Made by a program: the position numbers and the translations under genes
Shown: positions 19,063 to 25,885 of the stretch, piece by piece
Numbering within the stretch: position 1 is the stretch's first letter
Layout of the letters: each line of letters opens with the position of its first letter
Notes under the pieces: generated by a model
What the model was told of the DNA's origin: nothing
Databases searched by the model: none
Seen by the model: only the letters and a program-made list of their open reading frames with translations
Assembly: GCA_008704415.1 (NCBI GenBank)
Contig: VXIS01000486.1
Location: 1-25,885, forward strand
Direction of reading: 5' to 3'
DNA: 25,885 nt
Origin: Sphaerosporella brunnea
Taxonomy: Eukaryota > Ascomycota > Pezizomycetes > Pezizales > Pyronemataceae

Positions 19063-21154
19063 TTACGTCCCAAATGCCGCATGCTCGTCAAAGAGTCGCT
19101 TTGGACCTGGTGTAGATCGTAAGGTAGCTTCGATAGGTGGGTTACTGATGGGCTTGTGGCTTGAAACGCTAAGCCCCAACGATGGAAATGTCGGACGAGA
19201 ACCACCAGATGACTGGTTGTTACCAGTGGCACGTCGTAAAGCATTGAGCTGCGCTTCCTTTGCTGCACCAACCCGTCGAGACATCTGTCTGTAGGCTGCT
19301 TCCTGGCTTTCCGCAGCTTCCTGCGCGGCAGCAGCAACACGGACTTGTTCCTCAACTTTTGCTGCTTCGTCCAAAGCTTCGAGACGTCGGTGATGAAAGT
19401 AATCGCCCAGTCGACGGTAGATTTCAGCGTCGCAATAAAGATCCTCAATTGCATACTTTGCAAGTCCGGAACCACCCATACGTGAAAGATCAAAGGCACG
19501 TTGTGTGAGGTAGTCGACTGGAGGATCGTACATTCGTATAAAATCGTGTACCATAGCACAGTCTTCATTGTTGTTGGCTCTAACCAGCTCCATAATCTGT
19601 TGGACAACATCCTCTGAAACCTTGTCGACTTCGGTACCAGTTCGCATTGAACTGCTTCGAGCGGGTGCTACATCTCGGTCGACTTGCAGATTGATGGCAG
19701 GTATCTTGGTACCATCTTGACTACAGAAAAAGGAGTCATCCTCCTCAGAGTCGGTACCGTAAGCCATTCCAAAGGACTCCACATCACCCAGGTGTTCAGC
19801 AGTCTCTCCACCTTGTGCATCCCGTACATGATGATCAACAGTATTGTGATCATTATCGTCAGCTGTAGAGGCTGTAGGTTTACCATGAGCTGGTTGCGAG
19901 GTTGATTCATAACTGTAGAGAGAATCGTGTGGATGGGTGGGTTCTGTAGTTGTAATAGATTCCTGGGTGGAAGTCTCTTGTTGAGAGGAGTTGACTTCTG
20001 GAGTTGATCTCGACGACAAGAGAGCTCTCGGAGTTAAACCAACAAGGATATCCTGGCCAGCTTTACCAAACCGATGAAAAATATCACGGAAATTGTTATT
20101 TTCATAACACACCGGATAATGGTCAGGAAGGCTAGCCCACGCTTGCGGTGTTGTAGGATGAAAGTGCTGATCAGTCGATATAGCCGGCCAGAGCTCCGGG
20201 AAGTCCAAAGGAGATACAGCTCTGAATACCTTTTGGCGAATCTGGACACTGAGATAACGTGTGTTGGCATTGCTGCTATGCATTGCGTTGGAAAACCGTG
20301 CAATGATCTCAAGGGAGGCCCATCGCATGGCTGAAAATATATAGGTGTCTTCAGCCCAAAGACGTTGGGAAGTCTGACGCCATTCCGTATCGGTCCAGAC
20401 AGATGAATTGACAACATGGAGAATTGGTGTCCACAACGATGAAAACTCAGTAGGGGAGAGCTGCAAAGCCTTCAAAAGCTGTGGACTATGGGCATTTAAC
20501 CATGGAATACCGCGCTGCACAGCCCTATCATCCTGTCAGCAATTACATTTGAGAGAAAAGCAAGGAGCAGCAAAACCCAATACACAATAAAGAAAGGCAT
20601 TGAGATACATACCGTTTGGAATCAACGTCAGCAATCCATTCTTGACCAAGTTCAGTTGACATAAACAGCCGCGCCATAGCTTCATGAGACCGAGCAATGT
20701 CATCTTGAAGATCGTCCACCAGCTGTTTGACAAAGCTGACCTCACGGTCACTGCGAACCACCTTTGTTCCAATAGGCTGAAAATGATGCAGGAGGTTTTT
20801 GATCCCCTGCTCTGGGAAGCTACGTGCCCTGTAAAACATGTAGGCCATAAAAAATCGTACTTTGGATCCCCATTCCTCGCGTGTCTACATCATCAGTATC
20901 ACGATGACATTGGGTATAGTGGATGGTGTACATACAGTGGCCTTTTTAATTTCCAGCGTCATACTGTTAGGGACCAAGACGTTTAGGTTTTTCATGGTCA
21001 ATTCCGGGACATTGGAACTCTTGCGATGATCCAAAGTAGGACCAGAAATAAATTGGACATTGTCCAACTCAGAACACACGCGCTTTGGAGATGGCGCTTG
21101 TTCCAAAGTAGAAGGAGAACGAAAGTCGCGTCCACGTTTAGTCAAGTCGGACAT
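19063..21154 (-). CDS. Unrecognised 650-aa protein of the accessory region
   Basis: Three exons on the minus strand, 21154-20936, 20884-20613 and 20524-19063, encode 650 aa. The first intron (20885-20935) has donor GTATGT, branch CTGAT and a TAG acceptor, joining LEIKKAT to TREEWGSKVRFF. The second (20525-20612) has donor GTATGT and branch GCTGAC; the TAG at 20526-20525 keeps the frame (DSKR/AVQRGIPW) and a CAG three bases after the branch is skipped. I recognise no family. The N-terminus is basic with a possible nuclear signal (SPKRVC). Residues ~70-300 look globular and Trp-rich. The middle is Ser/Thr/His-rich and acidic (SEEDDSFF). Near 543-597 is an Ala/Glu-rich helix, probably a coiled coil (EAAKVEEQVRVAAAAQEAAE). 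The first ATG after the repeat array is used as start, with A at -3. It is divergent from the helicase and the only accessory gene here that looks intact over its full length. Confidence 0.72.
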
Positions 21155-21786
21155 CTTATTGTCCAGTAGTAGAAACAACTGAACCTTTGTAACAGGGATG
21201 TATTGGCTTAAGGCAGAAGGATGCACTGCCGAACTGTGCAGACGCAAAGAATAGGTCGGAATTGGGAAAAACGCGTGATTGAATTGGATTAACAATGTCG
21301 GGTTGGAGCGTGGATTGTCGGGCTGAAGAGGCAACTGTCGGGCTGAAAAGAAAACTGTCGGGCTCGAGAGGCAGCTGTCGGGTGGAAGGGTGAACACAGT
21401 GTCGGGTTGCAGAAAAACCAGTCAGATGGTAGAAGGAAATGACGGAGGGTGGCAAGTGACTTGTCGGGTTGGAAGGTGAATTGTCGGGTTAAACAGTAAT
21501 TGGCTGGATTGCAGAGCAATAGCAGGTATACGGAGAAAGGTGAAGGACCCTAGAAGCAGCCAGAATTTCATGAATAAACAGCATGCCCTGGTTGTGGTAA
21601 GCCGGTTGCAATCAAAGCCTGTTTTCAGAGCCTCGGTAGCGTGCATAGACACTTGAGCACAACCCAAACTGTACTCCGCTAAAGTATAGCAAGGTCGACA
21701 CCTCAAACTTTGTCAACATGCCGGTACAACAAGTGGTCTGTACTCTTTCAGATGTTGTAACACCATTCAGATATTGACGCGACAGG
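21155..21786. promoter_or_regulatory. Divergent intergenic region between 650-aa gene and helicase
   Basis: 632 bp separate the two divergent start codons and must contain both promoters. The region is dominated by the 20-bp repeat array (21254-21507), which sits about 100 bp from the minus-strand start and 280 bp from the plus-strand start. Frames running through the array are an effect of its periodicity and are not treated as coding. Confidence 0.55.
21254..21507. repeat. Array of degenerate 20-bp repeats with GTCGGG core (iteron-like)
   Basis: The core TGTCGGG begins at 21296, 21316, 21336, 21356, 21376, 21400, 21462 and 21482. Decayed copies lie at 21254, 21420, 21440 and 21501. Spacing is 20 bp except for steps of 24, 22 and 19. 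A typical unit is ctgtcgggctgaagaggcaa; the bases outside the core vary more, tending to GGAAG, GAAGAG or CAGAAA. A 20-bp period is close to two helical turns, so a bound protein would contact one face of the DNA. It is not a CRISPR (no conserved long repeat with unique spacers) and not coding (20 is not a multiple of three). Confidence 0.8.
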
Positions 21787-24514
21787 ATGTATCAGTCACA
21801 ACCTAATACCTCAAACAACCGACTGTTTTACGATGCAATGGCAGCCCCTCCTACTGCCGAAATAGACAACGCAATGTCGATGATTCGGGAAGCCATACTG
21901 GAACGACAACAGGCTCGGAATCTCCGGCTCAGAGAGGAGAGTTGGCAAATTCTTGCCGGTGGACTCTTTCTGGCGGGACAAGATGTTTTTGTCATTACTC
22001 GAACGGGCTCCGGCAAAACATTTTGCTATCAGGGTCCAGCGATGGCGGACCTAGATGGAATCATACTTGTTCTGTGTGGTCTGATCAACCTACAAGAAGA
22101 CCAGGTTCGGGCAGCCAAACAAAACGGTATCAAGGCTGTTGCCCTGAATGAAGGCACGCTATCAAATGCACGTGGACTGCTAGACCAGGTTTCTGGTGGG
22201 GCTTATGAGGTTGTAGTCGTAAGCCCTGAATTTTGCTCCCCAAGTAATCACAACTGGTGCAAGATGACCGGATCCACGGAATTCTCCTGCCGGCTGAAAG
22301 GCATTGTGGTGGACGAAGCCCACTTGATACATGCTTGGCGCGACTTCCGTCCTGCCTATACCAACATCCATCAACTTCGAATCTGGTATCCATCATTGCC
22401 ATTCATGGTGCTAACTGCAACCATGACACCATATGTACGAGCCTTTGTACATAAGAGCTTGCGGTTAAAGGATGGTTCAGCGATGATCCACCGAAAGGTA
22501 GACCGACCGGAGATATACCTATCCACACATCCGACATAGTCTATCCACATATCAAGACCTTCATTTCTTGCTCCCCACGATGGACACCCTGCATAGTCCA
22601 GCAGACATTGTTCCTACCATTGTATACGCAGACAATCGCCGTACAGTTTGCAATATGGCAAACTTCTTTTGGAACTGTGTGCCGGAAGACTGGCGATCCA
22701 AGTTCCCTTTCACCTTTTGCGATTTGTCTACTGGCTTGAGCATTGAACGTCGAAGGCTAGTTGTCGCAGCAACACAGCGTGGTTTCTGCAGAATTTTATT
22801 TGCCACGCAGGTTGCGGAGGTTGGAATCGACTTCCCCAAAATTGAGCGTGTTGTACAGTGGTGTATTCCCTTGACATTGTCGGCTGCCGGACTTTATCAA
22901 CGTTTTGGCAGAGCAGCTCGCACAGATGGAATGGTTGGAGTTGGAATTCTGTTCCATACACAGCATGCTGTCATCCCCGTCAACAAACTGGATCATCCGT
23001 TAAGATGTCTCCGAGATTCTGCTCGAACTGCTGATACGCGTGGTATTCTGCGGTTGATTCAGGCCTTTGATTCTGGATCCCATCGCAAGGATTTGATAGC
23101 AACCACGGCTATGGAGTGTGCTGCAGAGGTTTCCCTTGAGGACGATAACACTCAGCACGCGGACAATCAAGACATGGACATCTACAATGCTTCATCCGGT
23201 GGTAATAGTCACTCCACGGAGGCAACAGAGGTGCCGGACAATGAACAGGACATCTCTCATGTTGATTCCAACATTTCAGCGGATTTTTTGAATGCATCTC
23301 CAAGTGATCATTCCGATGATCTCAGTTCTGCCTCCCGGATGAAGCGGAGTTCTGACAAACTCCCCTCACTCTGTCGGATGCTGATGTGGATGGTCAACAC
23401 CAATGGGTGCATACGTGAGGCCTTTATGCGATACTTCGATGAAGCACACTTTTCCACCAGTGACTGTGAGCCTTCCCACAACTTTCCTTGCTGTGATCGG
23501 CATACTCCATACCAAGATCTACCCGCAACGTTTCACAGGTTGGTACCTGTACAGCAGGGCCAACCAGAGGCTGGTGATGAGCTCCATGAATTCCATCTTG
23601 CAGATCCGGATGTCGAACAAACAGAAGTTTCATCGGCGGGCAAGAGGAAACCACTCAATTATACTCAGAAAACAGCGGTTGTGCATGTCTTGCAGGCCTT
23701 GCGAGCTAAGATTTGGCAAGAGCTACAGTTGGGTGGGCTGTATTCGCCGTTTCCATCTTATACGTTAATTCCCGACCAGGATATTTGGATTTTGAGTACA
23801 AAGGCTTACATTATCCTTGATGAGCCTGCTACCGCTTGCAACACTGTTCCTGCCCTGCGACGGCTTGCAGGTATTGGAGTTACCGATATAGTTCCTCGAT
23901 TCATTGTTGCTATGCAACTGGCTGTGGACTCTGCACCAGTCTCACAAGGAACGCGTCTTGGACGACCTCGAATTCACTCTTCCGAAAACACTCTCCCACA
24001 TGACGTCTCTCTGGATGCTGATCCAATCGATCCTCAAGTCTCTGGGCTTCTTCAAGCGAACCAGTATGTTCGGATGGATTACACCGCAGCAGACGCTACT
24101 CGCATCCCCAATCAAGCATGCTTACACCATCCACCACCACTACAAATCGAGACACAGTTCAGCGACCAGCAGCTTGATCGCATGAAACACCATTTTTCAG
24201 CTGCCAGTGATCTTCAATCCTTTCCGTCAGAGGTTGCAAGCGATCATAGAGCTGAGCCAGTCTTCAATCCTGAAACTAACGGAAATTCCTTCGTTTATCG
24301 TCGCCATTTGTGGTCGTCAAGGTTTCAGAATGATCCTCAGAACGAAAACACACTTGACCCCCGTATTCTCGCTCGTTTGCCTAAGCGCGGTAAAGGACGT
24401 CCGTCGAGTGCTGATAAAGCAGCACGGGTACACCTCATTGAACAATTGATACAAGAGTTTGCAGAGGCGGAGGAAAGCATTGTGGAGAATGTGGTTGCGC
24501 ACTGCACTGCATAA
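21787..24514 (+). pseudogene. RecQ-like DEAH helicase, split by a frameshift
   Basis: The first frame (21787-22539) has Walker A TRTGSGKT (71-78), VDEAH (DEAH 176-179) and LTAT (209-212), and runs through RKVDRPEIYLSTHP before a TAG stop. The second frame, shifted by one, is open through the junction and supplies YQDLHFLLP, then TIVYADNR (motif IV), ILFAT (motif V) and QRFGRAAR (motif VI). No GT..AG pair joins the frames without losing the conserved VDRPEIYL, so a small insertion or deletion between about 22520 and 22560 is likely. The order fits RecQ-like superfamily 2 helicases. After an acidic linker, CIREAFMRYFDE and CCDRH recall the RecQ zinc region. Near the C-terminus RLGRPRIH and KRGKGRP look like AT-hooks, suggesting DNA binding. 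It may be a decayed gene, a sequencing error or two separate products. Confidence 0.78.
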
Positions 24515-24687
24515 ACAACTTGCAGTCACCAACCCCTACAGGTCAGTCGCTATGCAACTCTCGCTGACCACACTGATTGATAACAAACACAATAGGTTTG
24601 GTTTATGCTATCAATGCTGAAAGATAATGTATCATGCAAACACAATTTGTTCTAAACCATACCAAGCAGCACAACCGTACACACTTT

Positions 24688-25885
24688 TCAACACCCATTC
24701 CGGCGAACGTTTTCATGGAATGTGAATACCCATGAATAGCGGTTGCTTCCTCTCCATTTTGTGGTATAGTGTTCCACTCTGTCACCCTTGATACCAAACA
24801 CTGATCCTGGTTGGAACTGTAGCTTTCGTCGCAATAGCGGAATGCAAATGAGCCCTCCTTGAAAACTCCCAAATGGCGTTAACCATGCCCAGCCACCAGT
24901 CCAATCTTTGTGATCAATGTGAGGCTCTGTTAACACGTTGATTAACAGAGCTCGGTAGGCAAACAGCTCCTCTTCAAATGTTTCTGCAGCCCGGCGGTCC
25001 CCAGCTTGACTCAAGTGCGCAAACGTCTGCCTGTATTGGTCTCGCAGTTTGCGATCGACTCCTGCAAAGCATGCATCAATGGTTTGGGTGATGTTTCCAC
25101 ACCACACCTGTAGGTCACGAATCATCTGACTACTGTACGATGTTCTACCTGCCAGGTCCTTGGTTAGCACGGCTTGTGTGTGCTCATGCCCCTGCTCCTT
25201 AGACACTCCAAGGTAGTATATACCGGTACGGGCATCCGGTCCTGAGGCCCAACTGAACTGTTGATTCACCGCTTCTGCAATCCACTCTTTGTGACCGGAG
25301 TGGCGACGCAGATCAATCTGCTGGACGGGTTGGACAAAACGTGCCACTTTATCAATGTTTTCCGCTGTTGTTTTGATGATGTACTGTGCATAGACCTGTC
25401 CCCACACCCGGTCAAATGCATTGGCATACAAGGCCACAATCGGTACCAGATGTGTGTCCAAGGCTAAATAGCTTTGACCTTCCGGCAGTTCTTCATATTC
25501 CTCTGCATCCTTGAGAGCCTGCGCCATTGGTGTTCCCGTCACCGAGCCCTTTACCTCTTCCAAATTGATGTTGAAAAAAACTTCGACGATTTTTTCCTTT
25601 CCTATAAACCTCCATGAGGCTTTCCCGGCCTGCCGTGCAAGATCTCTCTGTTCCTTTTGCATCTTGCTTATGCCAAAGAAGCCATCGAAGAGTTTTTCTC
25701 GTTTGGTTAAGCGAAAGGTTTCTGTATTTATCTTAAGTTCGGGGTGCTTTAGCTCAGCAGGTAAACGAATTTGCGGCCAAGGATATGGATACGGTAGTGC
25801 TTGGTCCTTTGACAGGTTGAGTGTCTCAATAGATGGCCTCAGGTTCTTGATGAAGTCCGGAATGATGTGTTCATATGGTGTCTTT
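24688..25885 (-). CDS. TET/JBP-like 2-oxoglutarate/Fe(II) dioxygenase, partial (5' end outside window)
   Basis: The minus-strand frame is open from the window edge to a TGA at 24690-24688, showing 398 aa of C-terminal protein; the start is missing. The last ~80 residues have the double-stranded beta-helix pattern of 2OG-Fe(II) oxygenases. PHIDHKDW (HxD metal ligands) is followed by GWAWLTPFGSFQGGLICIP, FQPGSVFGIKGDRVEHY (second His) and SNRYSWVFTFHENV, whose Arg would bind 2-oxoglutarate. The G-F-x-G-G-L, PGS and H...RYS spacing is what I know from fungal TET/JBP-like enzymes that oxidise methyl groups on DNA bases. Upstream residues include TGIYYLGVSKEQGHEHT, not matched to a known domain. 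No intron is needed in the visible part. Relatives in fungi are often linked to transposons. Alternatives are a prolyl-hydroxylase-like or RNA-directed oxygenase. Confidence 0.75.
   Translation of the reverse strand, partial: KTPYEHIIPDFIKNLRPSIETLNLSKDQALPYPYPWPQIRLPAELKHPELKINTETFRLTKREKLFDGFFGISKMQKEQRDLARQAGKASWRFIGKEKIVEVFFNINLEEVKGSVTGTPMAQALKDAEEYEELPEGQSYLALDTHLVPIVALYANAFDRVWGQVYAQYIIKTTAENIDKVARFVQPVQQIDLRRHSGHKEWIAEAVNQQFSWASGPDARTGIYYLGVSKEQGHEHTQAVLTKDLAGRTSYSSQMIRDLQVWCGNITQTIDACFAGVDRKLRDQYRQTFAHLSQAGDRRAAETFEEELFAYRALLINVLTEPHIDHKDWTGGWAWLTPFGSFQGGLICIPLLRRKLQFQPGSVFGIKGDRVEHYTTKWRGSNRYSWVFTFHENVRRNGC

Noticed and set aside
21155..21397. N-terminal extension of the 650-aa protein through the repeat array
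   Set aside because: The frame is open only because the repeats lack stops in this phase. The translation is low-complexity, and the first downstream ATG (21154) has a good context.
21254..21507. CRISPR array
   Set aside because: The repeat unit is only about 20 bp in total with a 7-bp core and no unique spacers, and the context is a eukaryotic nuclear genome.
25747..25765. tRNA A-box-like sequence (TTAGCTCAGCAGG)
   Set aside because: No matching B box or foldable arms follow within the next 100 bases, and it lies inside the open frame of the oxygenase gene on the other strand.

Overview
The window reads as nuclear DNA of a filamentous ascomycete (probably Pezizomycotina; the class cannot be told from sequence alone). 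The genes carry short introns (about 48-91 nt) with GT..AG ends and mostly CTAAC/CTGAC-like branch sites. They include fungal forms of a Dbf2/Sid2 kinase, a Mrs2 magnesium channel and a CBM19-like cell-wall protein. Splice sites were placed by eye, using frame, branch site and family conservation.

Left part (1 to about 14.7 kb) is ordinary, GC-richer gene space: a Dbf2/Sid2-type NDR kinase (+, 782-2982), cytosolic tyrosyl-tRNA synthetase (+, 3549-4933), a mitochondrial pyruvate carrier subunit (-, 5280-5792) divergent from a complex I subunit of the NDUFA2 family (+, 6034-6495), a LigB/DODA-type extradiol dioxygenase with an N-terminal membrane anchor (-, 7146-8358), a secreted Ser/Thr-rich CBM19-like protein (-, 8914-10770), a small secreted protein (-, 11963-12307) and mitochondrial MRS2 (+, 12960-14666). 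A roughly 230-bp MITE-like element with 13-bp terminal inverted repeats lies at 11526-11755.

Right part (about 15 kb to the edge) is different: AT-richer, without housekeeping genes and partly decayed. It holds a DUF6589-family, probably transposon-derived gene broken by two nonsense codons (+, 15566-18647), an unrecognised 650-aa protein (-, 19063-21154), a RecQ-like DEAH helicase split by a frameshift (+, 21787-24514) and the C-terminal part of a 2-oxoglutarate/Fe(II) dioxygenase resembling the TET/JBP class (-, 24688 to beyond the window). Between the divergent 650-aa gene and the helicase lies an array of about 11-12 degenerate 20-bp repeats with a GTCGGG core.

The most interesting hypothesis is that the right part belongs to a large mobile element, or a nest of elements, combining a candidate RNase-H-fold transposase, a RecQ-like helicase, a possible DNA-base oxygenase and an iteron-like array. 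Neither end of such an element was found here. Linkage of these genes is seen directly; their cooperation is inference.
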